Program-made: the position numbers and the translations under genes
Source of the DNA: Bryobacter sp.
GTDB lineage: Bacteria > Acidobacteriota > Terriglobia > Bryobacterales > Bryobacteraceae
Direction: 5' to 3'
Assembly: GCA_022843625.1 (NCBI GenBank)
Contig: JALHNH010000039.1
Coordinates: 1 to 61,749, forward strand
DNA: 61,749 bases
The notes under the pieces: model-generated
The model's input: the letters and a program-made list of their open reading frames with translations, nothing else
What the model was told of the DNA's origin: nothing
The model's database searches: none
Part shown: positions 9,201 through 18,840 of the stretch, piece by piece
How the letters are laid out: each line of letters begins with the position of its first letter
How positions within the stretch are numbered: the first letter of the stretch is position 1

Positions 9201-10500
9201 AAGTGGGCCTTTCGAGTGGAACGGTCAGATGTACAGTTGTGCCGGTATTGAGACGGTTGAATTGGATCGAGCCGTTGAGAAGTTCTGCGCGTTCGCGCAT
9301 GCCGGCCAGGCCAACACCGGCTTTATAGTCAGCGGGGATACCAGAGCCGTGGTCGGTGATTTCGATCGAAAGCTGGTCTTCTGTAATCGTGAGATTGAGT
9401 CTGGCTTCGCGAACATTGGCGTGCTTTGCGATGTTGTTCAAGGCTTCCTGAAGGATGCGGTAGATATGGATGGAGCGGGCGGCTTCAAGAGCCGGAGGAT
9501 TGCCGCTGCGCTGATAGTGGATCACAATGCCATGCTGCCGCTCAAAAGCATTCAAATGCCATTCTATGGCAGGGATCAGGCCTTGCTCTTCGAGAATCAC
9601 GGGCTGGAGAGATTGTGACAAAGAACGAACTTTTTCAAGGGTGTCCTGAACGATCTGATTCACCTCAAGTACCTGCCCTTCGAAGTTGGTGTCCGGGGCG
9701 TGGCGGCGGGCCCGGCCTAGCATTGCGCCGATGGCGGTGAGGATCTGGCCAAACTCATCGTGGAGGTCCCGGCTGATGGCACGCAAGGTGGATTCCTGAT
9801 TCGAGATGAGCTCGCGGGCGAGAGTGCGGCGTTGGTTCGAGAGTTCGCTGACACGATCAAAGAGGCGGCGGTTGGAGCGGATCAAAGCAGTGCTGCCGAG
9901 GATGACCAGGATTACCGAAAGAGCCAGAAAGCGGTAAACGTTCGTCTCGATACCGGAGTAGATGGCGGCGACATCCGTAGCGGCACGCTGGTCTTCTTCG
10001 GTGTTCTGAACCAATAAGCGGGCTGTGAGCGCAGTGATGGCCTCCTGCCGGGGCAGGACTGTGGCTCGGATGAAGGCGCGAGCGCGAGCGTCTTCGTTAT
10101 TGCGGGCCCAGAGAAAGACCTGGTCCATGGCGGCCCAAAACTGCTGGAATGAGCTTTTCAGGTAGTCGGCCTGCTGTGGGTTGCGCCAGGATTTGGAGAG
10201 AGCAAATTCGGCTTTGAGGGCGTCGTCCAGGTTGTCATGAATGCGGGTGAGCTGGGCAGACCAGGCGCTGAGCGGGTAGCCGTCAGAGGATTCGAGCATG
10301 TCGCGGAGAGCGAAGGTGAGAGCGCTCAGGTCACTCTGGATGCGGATGAGCTGGAGAGATGCCTTGCGGTTCCGGTCGATGGTTTCGGTCTGTACCTGAC
10401 GCAGTTGCTGGACCGATCTCAAAGTATAGGCGGCATAGGCTCCAATGATGAGCAGAGTTGCGATTGCGCCGAGGATGAGTCGATTGGACGGAGAGGCCAA
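9193..10500 (-). CDS. NarX-type sensor histidine kinase
   Basis: A membrane sensor kinase of 435 residues. There are two spans, at about 9-26 and 191-207, enclosing an extracytoplasmic helical domain of about 160 residues (four-helix, CHASE3/NarX-like by appearance). The HisKA_3 dimerisation helix carries H247 in ISRDLHDEFGQ. It is followed by the HATPase domain with an N-box (ALNNIAKHA), G1 (DHGSGIP) and G2 (GVGLAGMRERAE). No ATG is available because a TAA precedes the TTG at 10500. That TTG has AAAGG abutting it, so the exact start is uncertain. The response regulator follows with an 8-bp overlap. Confidence 0.93.
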   Translation of the reverse strand: MASPSNRLILGAIATLLIIGAYAAYTLRSVQQLRQVQTETIDRNRKASLQLIRIQSDLSALTFALRDMLESSDGYPLSAWSAQLTRIHDNLDDALKAEFALSKSWRNPQQADYLKSSFQQFWAAMDQVFLWARNNEDARARAFIRATVLPRQEAITALTARLLVQNTEEDQRAATDVAAIYSGIETNVYRFLALSVILVILGSTALIRSNRRLFDRVSELSNQRRTLARELISNQESTLRAISRDLHDEFGQILTAIGAMLGRARRHAPDTNFEGQVLEVNQIVQDTLEKVRSLSQSLQPVILEEQGLIPAIEWHLNAFERQHGIVIHYQRSGNPPALEAARSIHIYRILQEALNNIAKHANVREARLNLTITEDQLSIEITDHGSGIPADYKAGVGLAGMRERAELLNGSIQFNRLNTGTTVHLTVPLERPTYA

Positions 10501-10705
10501 CCTTTAGGATGGCAGAGAAGCGGGGCCTGGACTTGACTGACCATTTTATATGGCTGGGGTACGGCCCCATGCGTAAGGGTGAGGATTCCAGCTAAAGTCA
10601 AGTGATCGCGAAACCAGATGCATTGCCACCCGCCCCACAGACCAATCTCGGCTAAGCCTCACCGGAAAGATCCAAAGTCGTCGCACAGCCGCACATGAGC
10701 ACAAA

Positions 10706-12100
10706 CTACAACATCTTCCTCACAACCTGCCCCCGCACATCCGTCAGCCGGAAGTCCCGCCCCATATGCCGGTAAGTCAACCGCGTATGATCAAATCCCA
10801 AACAGTGCAAAATCGTAGCCTGCAGATCGTTCACATGCACGGCATCCTCTTCGATCTGCATTCCTAACTCATCCGTCCTGCCAATCGTCACCCCACCCCG
10901 AATCCCACCACCGGCAGCCCACATCGTAAAGCAACTCGCATGGTGATCCCGCCCGGCCTTCACCTCCTCGGCATTCCGAAAATCCCCCAGCGGCGTCCGT
11001 CCAAACTCTCCACCCCACACCACCAGAGTCGAATCCAGCATCCCTCGCTGCTTCAAATCCTGAATCAACGCCGCCACCGGACCCGCCGTAATGTCGCAAT
11101 TCTTCTTCAGGTCTTTCTCCAGTTCTGTGTGCTGGTCCCACGACGAATGCGTCACCATCACAACCCGCACCCCGCGCTCCACCAGCCGCCGCGCCATCAG
11201 GCAATTCGTCCCAAAGCCCTTCGTCAACTCCTGCTCCACTCCATAAGCCGCCTTGGTCGAAGCGGTCTCTTTCGATAGATCGAGCAACTCCGGAGTGCTC
11301 AATTGCATCCGCGCCGCCATCTCATACGACGCCATCCGCGAAGCAATCTCGCGATCCCCCGTCTTCTCCAACCGCTCCCGGTTCAGCTCCCCGATCAACC
11401 CAAAATCCTGCGCCTGCTCCTCGGCCTTCACACCCTTCGGATTCGAAAGATAAAGCACCGGATCCCCAGTCCGCCGAAACAAAACGCCCTGATGGCTTGA
11501 AGGCAAAAAGCCACTCGTCCACTGTGCACCCTGGCTCATATTGTTCTTCCCCGTACTCAGCACCACAAACCCAGGCAGATTCTTCGACTCACTCCCCAGC
11601 CCATACAGCACCCACGATCCAAGCGTCGGCCGCCCCGTCAACATATGCCCGGTAAACAAGATCTGATCAGCCGGCTGATGATTAAACGCATCGGTATGCA
11701 TCGACCTCACGATACAAAGGTCATCCGCAATCGGCCCCCACGCCGAAATCCAGTCGCTGAATTCAGCCCCGCTCTGCCCATAACGCGCAAAGCTGCGATT
11801 ACAACCCAACACCTTCGCATTCGGCTTGATGAAAGCAAACTTCATGTCCTTCGTCATCGAAGCAGGCAGCGGCTGCCCATGCCACTTGGCCAGCGCCGGC
11901 TTCGGGTCGAGCAAATCAATCTGACTCGGCGCACCCTCCATGTAAAGAAAAATCAGGTTCTTCGCCTTCGCCGGAAAGTGTGGTGCCTTCACCGCAAACG
12001 GGTCCGCCATCAGCAGCCCGGCCATTCCAGCCAGACCAACTCCACCTACAGCTTCGGTTAGAAACTGCCTGCGCCGTATTGTCGAATGAAGATTATTCAC
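10706..12100 (-). CDS. DUF1501 protein (Tat-exported, sulfatase-like fold)
   Basis: A 464-residue DUF1501 protein. The Tat signal RRRQFLTEAVGGVGLAGMAG sits at about 9-28. The body shows the family landmarks FLYMEGAPSQIDLLDPKP near the N-terminus, MHTDAFNHQPADQILFTG, VVWGGEFGRTP and GRDHHASCFTMWAAGGG near the C-terminus. DUF1501 is distantly related to alkaline phosphatase/sulfatase folds but has no settled activity. It overlaps the end of the DUF1553 gene by 8 bp. The DUF1553 plus DUF1501 pair is a recurrent unit in Planctomycetes and Acidobacteriota and is often found near TonB receptors, as here. Confidence 0.92.
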   Translation of the reverse strand: MNNLHSTIRRRQFLTEAVGGVGLAGMAGLLMADPFAVKAPHFPAKAKNLIFLYMEGAPSQIDLLDPKPALAKWHGQPLPASMTKDMKFAFIKPNAKVLGCNRSFARYGQSGAEFSDWISAWGPIADDLCIVRSMHTDAFNHQPADQILFTGHMLTGRPTLGSWVLYGLGSESKNLPGFVVLSTGKNNMSQGAQWTSGFLPSSHQGVLFRRTGDPVLYLSNPKGVKAEEQAQDFGLIGELNRERLEKTGDREIASRMASYEMAARMQLSTPELLDLSKETASTKAAYGVEQELTKGFGTNCLMARRLVERGVRVVMVTHSSWDQHTELEKDLKKNCDITAGPVAALIQDLKQRGMLDSTLVVWGGEFGRTPLGDFRNAEEVKAGRDHHASCFTMWAAGGGIRGGVTIGRTDELGMQIEEDAVHVNDLQATILHCLGFDHTRLTYRHMGRDFRLTDVRGQVVRKML

Positions 12101-14378
12101 GGGTCAAAAACTCATCCGTATTCAGTAATGCCCTGCTCGCCCCAAACCATCCACGCCGCGCCACATGCCCCAACACCGCATCCCTCTCGCGCGCCGAAGG
12201 AGCCCTCCCAAAACAAAGTGCAAACGCACGCGCCACTCGCTCCCCTTCGGGCACCTCCTCAATCCGCGCAGCCAATGCCTCAGCCGCCTCGACAAACACC
12301 GGGTCATTCATCAGATTGAGTGGCTGCAATGGAGTATTCGATGTCTCACGCCGCGAACAACTCGACGTCCTGTCGGGCGCATCAAAAGCCATCAGTAAAG
12401 GATAAGCCGCAGTCCGCTGCAGGAAGATATACAAACCACGGCGATACCGTGCCCGCCCCTGCGTCTCCTCCCACTTCATGCTGTACTGCAAGTCCGCAAC
12501 ACCTTCCGGCTGCGGAGGCCGAATGCTCTCGCCACCCACTGCATCATTCAGCAATCCAGACACTCGCAACGCCGCATCCCGAATCAATTCCGCAGGCAAC
12601 CGCATCCTCATCTGGCGAGCCAGCAACGTATTCTGCGGATCCACCGTCAACAGGTCCGCCCGGGCCTCAGAAGCCTGCTTATACGTAGCGGATGTCACAA
12701 TCAACCGCACCATCCGCTTCGTGCTCCAGCCCGAATCCCGAAACTCTCCAGCCAGCCAGTCCAGCAACTCCGGATGCGTCGGCTTCTCTCCCTGCGCACC
12801 AAAATCTTCTGACGTCCTCACCAGCCCGCGGCCAAACAACTCCTGCCACAGCCGGTTCATCGTCACCCTGGGCGTCAGCGGATTCTCCCGCGACACCAGC
12901 CATTGCGCCAGCGCCAGCCGGTCCATCTTCTTGCCCACAACAGGCGCAACCGCCTTCGGCGTTCCAGCTTCCACCGCCGCGCCTTTATCAGTCCAGTTGC
13001 CACGAATGCGCACATGAGTCGGCTCATGCGCTCCACTCTCGGCCAGTGTCATCAGCACGCTCAGACGAGGATATTGCTCCTCCAGTTTCCGCAGCTTCTC
13101 AGTCAACTCCTTCAGCTTCAGCTCGTCATACTTTTCTTTCCCAATCCCGCCCTGCGAATACTTCGCAAAGTAATCCACCAACGCATCCTGCTCCCGCGCA
13201 CTCCGTTCGCCCGGCTTCTTTAGCAGAATCCGTTGCCCGTGATCTACCAGCTTCAGGTAAGTGTCATAAGAGATATCCCAATTCGGCCTCTTGCCAGGAT
13301 TCGCCATCGCATCCCGCGCATTTTCTTCCCAATAGGCCAGCGTATCGGCAATCTTGTGTTCGGCCAGAACCTTGTCGCGCTCGGCTCGAAACTTCGCTGC
13401 ATATCCTCGATACACACCAAGCTCCCCAGGCAACGGCGACTCCAGATCCACCTCCTCGGCATTCTCAAAAAACGCCATCAGCGAATAGAAATCCTTCTGC
13501 GATATCGGGTCGTACTTGTGGTCGTGACACTGGGCGCAACCCACGGTCAACCCAAGCCAAACCGTCCCCACCGTGCTCGTCCGATCCAGCAACTGCTCAA
13601 AGCGAATCCGCTCCAGCTCAACCCCACCCTCCCGGCTGGTAATCGTGTTTCGATGAAACCCCGTCGCCACCCTGTCCGGCACCGGCAACAAATCCCCCGC
13701 GATCTGAGCCACCGTGAAGCGGTCAAACGGCATGTCGTCATTCAAGGCCCGGATCACCCAATCCCGATAGCGCCACGCAAAGGGCCGTGCATAGTCCTGC
13801 ACGCCACCCTCGCTGTCGGCATAACGAGCCAGATCCAGCCACTGCCGCGCAAACTTTTCTCCATAGTGTGGCGATGCGAGCAACTGGTCCACCAGGCGCT
13901 CATAAGCATCGGGCCGCGAATCCCGGGCAAAGGCCTCCACTTCTTCGGGCGAAGGCAGGAGCCCTGTCAGATCCAGATAAATGCGCCGCGCCAGCGTTCT
14001 ACGCTCCGCCTCTGCCGAAGGCCGAATCCCCTTTGGGGCAAGCGCAGCCTGCACAAAATGATCAATCGGATTCCGTCCCGCAGGCACGGCTGATTTAACG
14101 ATGGGAGAGAAAGACCACGGCTTCAAACCCTCAACCCAGTTGCGGATCGAAGACAGCTCCGAAGCCGTCAACCCTCCGCCTGGAGGCATCTTGCCCGACG
14201 AGGTCATCTCCAGCACCCGCCGCGCAGAACTTTCAGCCAGATCCTTGCGATCGAGCCGCAGCTTTCCCATCTGCTTTGCCGCCCCATGGCAGGCAACGCA
14301 ACGACGCTCCAGCACTTCAGGCGTCTCTGCCGCCCAAAGGGCGCACTGCCAGATCACGATGGAAATCCAACGGCTCAC
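12093..14378 (-). CDS. PSCyt1-DUF1549-DUF1553 protein (planctomycete-type cytochrome)
   Basis: A 761-residue exported protein. A short signal-like N-terminus is followed by a c-type haem motif CVACH at 27-31 within a PSCyt1 region (GxxLRLD, then SGKMPPGGGL). DUF1549 (PSCyt2) follows, from about 85 to 290 (DLTGLLPSPEEVEAF, RQWLDLARYADSEG, TVGCAQCHDHKYDPI, with a second CxxCH). DUF1553 (PSD1) takes up the C-terminal 300 residues (NRLWQELFGRGLV, TSEDFGAQGEKPTHPELLDWLA, LNLMNDPVFVEAA). The start codon is GTG at 14378 without an evident Shine-Dalgarno. The role is unproven. Haem-dependent periplasmic electron transfer or polysaccharide handling has been proposed for the architecture. Confidence 0.92.
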   Translation of the reverse strand: MSRWISIVIWQCALWAAETPEVLERRCVACHGAAKQMGKLRLDRKDLAESSARRVLEMTSSGKMPPGGGLTASELSSIRNWVEGLKPWSFSPIVKSAVPAGRNPIDHFVQAALAPKGIRPSAEAERRTLARRIYLDLTGLLPSPEEVEAFARDSRPDAYERLVDQLLASPHYGEKFARQWLDLARYADSEGGVQDYARPFAWRYRDWVIRALNDDMPFDRFTVAQIAGDLLPVPDRVATGFHRNTITSREGGVELERIRFEQLLDRTSTVGTVWLGLTVGCAQCHDHKYDPISQKDFYSLMAFFENAEEVDLESPLPGELGVYRGYAAKFRAERDKVLAEHKIADTLAYWEENARDAMANPGKRPNWDISYDTYLKLVDHGQRILLKKPGERSAREQDALVDYFAKYSQGGIGKEKYDELKLKELTEKLRKLEEQYPRLSVLMTLAESGAHEPTHVRIRGNWTDKGAAVEAGTPKAVAPVVGKKMDRLALAQWLVSRENPLTPRVTMNRLWQELFGRGLVRTSEDFGAQGEKPTHPELLDWLAGEFRDSGWSTKRMVRLIVTSATYKQASEARADLLTVDPQNTLLARQMRMRLPAELIRDAALRVSGLLNDAVGGESIRPPQPEGVADLQYSMKWEETQGRARYRRGLYIFLQRTAAYPLLMAFDAPDRTSSCSRRETSNTPLQPLNLMNDPVFVEAAEALAARIEEVPEGERVARAFALCFGRAPSARERDAVLGHVARRGWFGASRALLNTDEFLTRE

Positions 14379-14399
14379 ACGACGCAGTTTATCATCCTG

Positions 14400-17300
14400 C
14401 TAAAAGCTGAGCCGCAGCGCCACCTGCATCACACGAGGCCGATTCGCACCCTGCAGGGTGCCAAAATTCGGGCTCGCCGCATTCAGATCTGCCGGGAAGA
14501 ACTGCACATTGTTCATGCCGTTAAAAGCTTCGGCGCGGAATTGCAGATTGACGTTTTCCCGGATCGGAATTGTCTTGAAGGCGGACATATCGAAGTTCCA
14601 CCATGCCGGCCCTTGAATGATATTCCGGCCCGAGGTGCCAAACTTCAAAGGAGCCGTTTGCGAAAACGCGGCAGGGTTCAGCCAGAACCGCGATTTGTTG
14701 TTCTCGCCAAAACCCTCGCGAGGCGTGATGCCGTTGAAGCTCGAATAGATCTCCGTTCCCGTAGCGTTGGCACGCTGTGAAACAAAGGCCAGCGTCGTGC
14801 CATTCGGCGAACTGACAATTCTCGGTACACCGCTCATCCAGCTGGTGATTGTATTGATCTGCCAGCCGCCAACAATCAGATCAGCCGCCCGGTTCGCATC
14901 ACTCAGGAATCGCTTCCCCTTGCCAAAGGGGAGCTCATAAACAATACTCGCAACGCTGCGATGCGGAATGTTGAAATCAGAAGGACCTTTGTCCAACTGG
15001 AAGTTCGCCGGGTTCAGATTCGGTGTTCCCCAGCTGCCAGCGGAATCGGTATCGATCGACTTCATCCACGTATGGGCCATCAGCAACTGAAAGCCATTGC
15101 TGAATCGTCTTTCCAGTTTCAGGTTCAGCCCGTGCATCTGCGACATGCCCGCTTGCGATGAGTACAGCATGCCAATCAGGCGAGGATACTGTGTTGCCAC
15201 GCCAGGGGTGACATCGTAGAGGATTCCCGGCGTGACATTTGCGTAGGAGTTATAACGCTTCGACAGGCGCCGCCCTTGCGATCCTACATAGGCCGCCTCC
15301 ACCACCCAGTTGGAACCAATGGATTTCTGAATCGACATGGTCCACATATACATACGTGGCTTCCGGCCATCCAGCTCAGCTGCAAAAAGATTCGTCCCTT
15401 GCGGCGTGATGTAGTTGCTGTCTACCGGAGGCACCACCACGTTTGGCAGCGTGTTGCGTCCGAATTCAAATTCCGGCAAGCCACGGCCAGTCGCATTTAA
15501 ATTCTGCTGTGTGTAGGCAGGAGGCCCGTTCACGATGAACTGGATTTCGTTCATCTGTGTCTGGTCCCAATAGATCCCGGCTCCGGCACGAATCGCAACC
15601 GAGGGCGCCCACTTGGGGTTGTAAGCGAGTCCAAATCTGGGAGCAAAATTCTTATAGTCAGGGCTGATCACCGACTTGCGAACCTGTCCCAATGTGGGGA
15701 AAAGTTGCTTGCCCGTTTTGAAGTCAAACCCATAAACATTGCCTTGTTCTTTAGCTTCAGGTGGCCCAAGAAATTCCCATCGCATTCCATAGTTCAGCGT
15801 CAGCTCACGGCTCACTTTCCAGTCATCCTGTACAAAGGCCGTGAGTGTGTGGTTCTGGAAGTTCGTAATCGAAGTCCCTACAGCACCGTTCATGTTCGTC
15901 GGATATCCCAGGAGGAAGTCCGCAACCGGATCACCGGTGCGCGCTACGGGGTTGCCCGTAACGCTGTCGGAAGCAGCCGAGTAGCTGCCATTAAAGGTGA
16001 AGCTGCCGCGCGGACTGTTGTCTCCGTCCACAAAGAAACGAGACTGCCGGGCCTCAAACCCGAACTTCACCGTATGTGCATTTTTCACCCAGGTGGTCGC
16101 GTTGCTCAGTTGGTAATTGTGAACCTTGTTGCCCTGGGTCAATCCATCGCTTCCGATACCGGAATAGCCAGCCCAGGCTACATTCGGAACGCCCCAGTTC
16201 AGTCGCGATGTCGAAACACCTGTAATCCCGATTTCCTGCGCGATGTTCTTATCCACAGTTACCTGTTTGCCAAAAAGCTCCATGTAGCTGTATGCAGCAC
16301 GAAACACATTGACAACCGAAGGCGCAAGCGAAGAGGTCAACTGCGCTACTCCCGAGCGTCCTCGGGAATCTACTTGACGGCCTCCCAGAGGAACCAAAGC
16401 TGCCGGCGACAGCGGCGCATTCTGCGACGTATAGCGGCCAAAAAGCGAATGGTTGCTGCTGATCATGTAGTCGGCGCGGAAGTTGTATTGATCGTCGTCC
16501 AGACGCTGAATGGGCGTGCCTTCAAGGTTTGCGCCTCCAACAGGCAATGTATCGACGACTGGGATGTAGGGGAAGAAGTTCCTCGAAATCCGGTTAATTC
16601 TGTTGTCGGGAATCCGGTTGCCTGGAAAGACTTGTTTGCTATTCGATCCGGGGGTGAAAGTGAGCGGATCGTAAATCGGATTCCCGCCGCTGAAGTCCCC
16701 TCGTAACTGTGTCTGCCGGGGATAGATGCCTCTCTGAATAATGCCCAGCCGCTGCCGGAAGCCCTCTATGTTGGCGAAGACGAAGAGCTTGTTCTTGATG
16801 ACAGGTCCACCAGCCGCGAAACCAAATTGATTGCGCTTGAACGGCTCGACTCTAGGCGCAAAGAAGTTCCTGGCATCCATAGCGTTGTTACGCAGGAACC
16901 AGAAGACAGACCCATGATATTCATTGGACCCACCCCGGCTAGCCACATTGATGATTCCGGGCGTAAACCCAAATTCCGCCTGGAAGAAATTACGCTGAAT
17001 CTTGAATTCCTGTACGGAGTCCAGTGACGGCGTCAGCGAACTGTCCCCAATACGGGGATTGCGCATTTCAACGCCGTCGTAAAGATAGCTCGTCGAGCTT
17101 TCACGGTTTCCGCCAACCAGCAGTGAGCGGTCACTGCGTTGGGTCGTAGCCCCAATAAAACTCGCAGGGCCAGCCCCCGTGGGAATCTGTGGCATCACTC
17201 CTGGCGACAGCGCTCCGAGCGTAATGTAATTGCGGCCATTCAGTGGAAGGTCGTTGATGGCCCTGCGCGTGATCACCTGGCCCAGCGATGCAGTCTCCGG

Positions 17301-17690
17301 TTCGAGCAAAGGCGTAATCGCCGCACTGATGGTCACCTGTTCGGTGACTGCCCCCAGCTTGAGCGATACGTTCACCACAGCTCTCTCGGCAATCGTCAGC
17401 ACGATATTCTCAACCACTGCCGTTTGAAAACCAGTCGCCCGCACCGTCAGCTTCCATTGGCCCGGCGGAATCTGTGCGACCACAAATTCACCGCTACTGC
17501 TGCTGGTCACCTCTCGTTGCAGCCCAATGCTTGCAATCGAGGCCACAACTTTCGCATTCGGAACGATCGATCCAGATTCGTCCGTAACCAAACCGGCGAT
17601 CGTTGAGGTATTCACCTGAGCGAGAAGGCTTGTGGCAAAGATCAGTCCAACTTGCGTCATCAAAAGCAACTGCCTGGTTGAGCTTTTCAT
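14400..17690 (-). CDS. Oar-like TonB-dependent receptor with carboxypeptidase-regulatory domain
   Basis: An outer-membrane protein of 1096 residues. The signal peptide is at 1-25 (ending SLLAQ). A carboxypeptidase-regulatory-like beta-sandwich follows at about 29-112 (TSTIAGLVTDESGSIVPNAKV). Then come a plug region (LPLNGRNYITLGALSPGV, then the conserved Oar segment RNNAMDARNFF) and a large barrel ending in VALRLSF, the usual aromatic C-terminus. A GGAG Shine-Dalgarno lies about 6 nt before the ATG. Its stop is 21 bp before the DUF1553 start, so the three genes probably form one operon. The substrate is unknown. Oar-type receptors in this phylum usually import glycans or peptides. Confidence 0.93.
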   Translation of the reverse strand: MKSSTRQLLLMTQVGLIFATSLLAQVNTSTIAGLVTDESGSIVPNAKVVASIASIGLQREVTSSSSGEFVVAQIPPGQWKLTVRATGFQTAVVENIVLTIAERAVVNVSLKLGAVTEQVTISAAITPLLEPETASLGQVITRRAINDLPLNGRNYITLGALSPGVMPQIPTGAGPASFIGATTQRSDRSLLVGGNRESSTSYLYDGVEMRNPRIGDSSLTPSLDSVQEFKIQRNFFQAEFGFTPGIINVASRGGSNEYHGSVFWFLRNNAMDARNFFAPRVEPFKRNQFGFAAGGPVIKNKLFVFANIEGFRQRLGIIQRGIYPRQTQLRGDFSGGNPIYDPLTFTPGSNSKQVFPGNRIPDNRINRISRNFFPYIPVVDTLPVGGANLEGTPIQRLDDDQYNFRADYMISSNHSLFGRYTSQNAPLSPAALVPLGGRQVDSRGRSGVAQLTSSLAPSVVNVFRAAYSYMELFGKQVTVDKNIAQEIGITGVSTSRLNWGVPNVAWAGYSGIGSDGLTQGNKVHNYQLSNATTWVKNAHTVKFGFEARQSRFFVDGDNSPRGSFTFNGSYSAASDSVTGNPVARTGDPVADFLLGYPTNMNGAVGTSITNFQNHTLTAFVQDDWKVSRELTLNYGMRWEFLGPPEAKEQGNVYGFDFKTGKQLFPTLGQVRKSVISPDYKNFAPRFGLAYNPKWAPSVAIRAGAGIYWDQTQMNEIQFIVNGPPAYTQQNLNATGRGLPEFEFGRNTLPNVVVPPVDSNYITPQGTNLFAAELDGRKPRMYMWTMSIQKSIGSNWVVEAAYVGSQGRRLSKRYNSYANVTPGILYDVTPGVATQYPRLIGMLYSSQAGMSQMHGLNLKLERRFSNGFQLLMAHTWMKSIDTDSAGSWGTPNLNPANFQLDKGPSDFNIPHRSVASIVYELPFGKGKRFLSDANRAADLIVGGWQINTITSWMSGVPRIVSSPNGTTLAFVSQRANATGTEIYSSFNGITPREGFGENNKSRFWLNPAAFSQTAPLKFGTSGRNIIQGPAWWNFDMSAFKTIPIRENVNLQFRAEAFNGMNNVQFFPADLNAASPNFGTLQGANRPRVMQVALRLSF

Positions 17691-17800
17691 GGTTTCTCCA
17701 AGGGTAGAGTTCAGGCCACGCGGCCTTTAATTTGCAATGAATCTATCCGCTATTGCCGACCATGTCAATGGGTTCTGGCTGCTTCTGTCGTTGGCTCTCC

Positions 17801-17844
17801 AGAAATTGCCAGATTTTTCGAATTTCCGGATGGGACAGGTCGAG
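17801..17844 (+). repeat. isolated copy of a 44-bp hairpin repeat
   Basis: This segment matches two segments at 28427-28470 and 29852-29895. They share a short hairpin (GAAAT, about 4-6 nt with GCCA in the loop, then ATTT), GAATTTCCG, and a tail GGGACAGGTCGA. The stem arms vary together between copies, so the hairpin seems conserved. It lies in the 286-bp gap upstream of the TonB gene. The rest of that gap (17845-17976) shows nothing else I can name. Confidence 0.7.
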
Positions 17845-17976
17845 CTAGGGGAGTAGCTTTTTCAGCTATCACGGCCGGGTTCGGGGGATGGAAACGCCTG
17901 CGCTTCAGCAGATAAGCTTCCAGGACGCCAGGTCAATAGACTAAACAGCAGCGGATCGCAAGAGCGACCTTCCGCT

Positions 17977-18840
17977 TCAACTTTCTTCCACGCCGAAGCT
18001 TGCTAGCCTTTTCACATTTTCCAAATCACGGAAGGAGAGATCGGTTGGATGGTATTCAGCCGTTACGTATCCCGGATAGCGGTCGCGAAGTTCATAGATG
18101 GCACGGAAGATATTCCGGAAGTTGATTTCTCCTGTTCCAGGCTCGTGGCGCCCGGGAACGTCGGCAAAGTGAATTTGCCCAATTTGTTCAATATTGTTCC
18201 TAAGTCGTTCGATCACATTTCCCTCGGCAATCTGCACATGGTAGATGTCGAAGAGCACAAGAACCCGTGGGCTGCCAACGCGCCGAATCAATTCGAAAGC
18301 GTCGTCGCTGCACTCTAGAAAATAACCCGGGTGATCCACAGCCGTGTTGAGAAACTCGACCACTGCGGTCACTCCCTCAGACTCGAGTAGCGGAAGGGCT
18401 GCCTTCATGGTCTCGACAGCACAATCCATCTGCTCGGATCTTAATACCCCTGGCCGCCCGTTGCCACTGAGCACTTCGAGGCGAGTGCAATCGACTTTTC
18501 GTGCAGCCGCTGCGCAGAGTTCCAATTCGCGGAGGAAACCGTCCCGCTCGCCCGGATCCACCAGACTGCAACCCAGAGCATTAACGTCGGGCTTCTTGTT
18601 CACAACGAGTACACCTGCACCGAGATCGTATCGCTTTAGGCCTTCCTGATAAAGACGGAAGAGATCTGGGTTCCTCCAATCAAAGTTATCGATGGTGTCG
18701 AATCCAATTGCGGCAATTCGTTCCATTGCTTCAAACAAGGGCACGCCTTCGAAGTTGCGTGCCGCCACGGAGAGTTTCAGGCGCTGTTCCCGAATGGCTC
18801 GCTCTTCACGAGGGTAATTTACTTTTTGAGTTAGTTGCAT
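17977..18840 (-). CDS. hydroxypyruvate isomerase-like TIM-barrel protein
   Basis: A sugar-phosphate isomerase/epimerase-family protein (AP endonuclease 2 fold) of 287 residues. The metal and substrate ligands expected for the Hyi family are visible: VVEFLN with Glu, DHPGYFL, FDIYHVQIAEGN with Asp and His, HFADVPGRHEPGTGEIN with His, and AEYHP with the last Glu. Hyi interconverts hydroxypyruvate and tartronate semialdehyde, but many homologues act on other sugars. It overlaps the end of the enolase-superfamily gene by 10 bp and is the last gene of the five-gene operon. No clear Shine-Dalgarno is seen, in line with translational coupling. Confidence 0.88.
   Translation of the reverse strand: MQLTQKVNYPREERAIREQRLKLSVAARNFEGVPLFEAMERIAAIGFDTIDNFDWRNPDLFRLYQEGLKRYDLGAGVLVVNKKPDVNALGCSLVDPGERDGFLRELELCAAAARKVDCTRLEVLSGNGRPGVLRSEQMDCAVETMKAALPLLESEGVTAVVEFLNTAVDHPGYFLECSDDAFELIRRVGSPRVLVLFDIYHVQIAEGNVIERLRNNIEQIGQIHFADVPGRHEPGTGEINFRNIFRAIYELRDRYPGYVTAEYHPTDLSFRDLENVKRLASFGVEES

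Noticed and set aside
12692..13642. Long plus-strand frame opposite the DUF1553 gene (and similar long frames opposite obg, RND and CRTAC1 genes)
   Set aside because: These are GC-rich antisense shadows with Pro/Ser/Arg/His-rich products lacking domain structure; the opposite frames carry clear family motifs.
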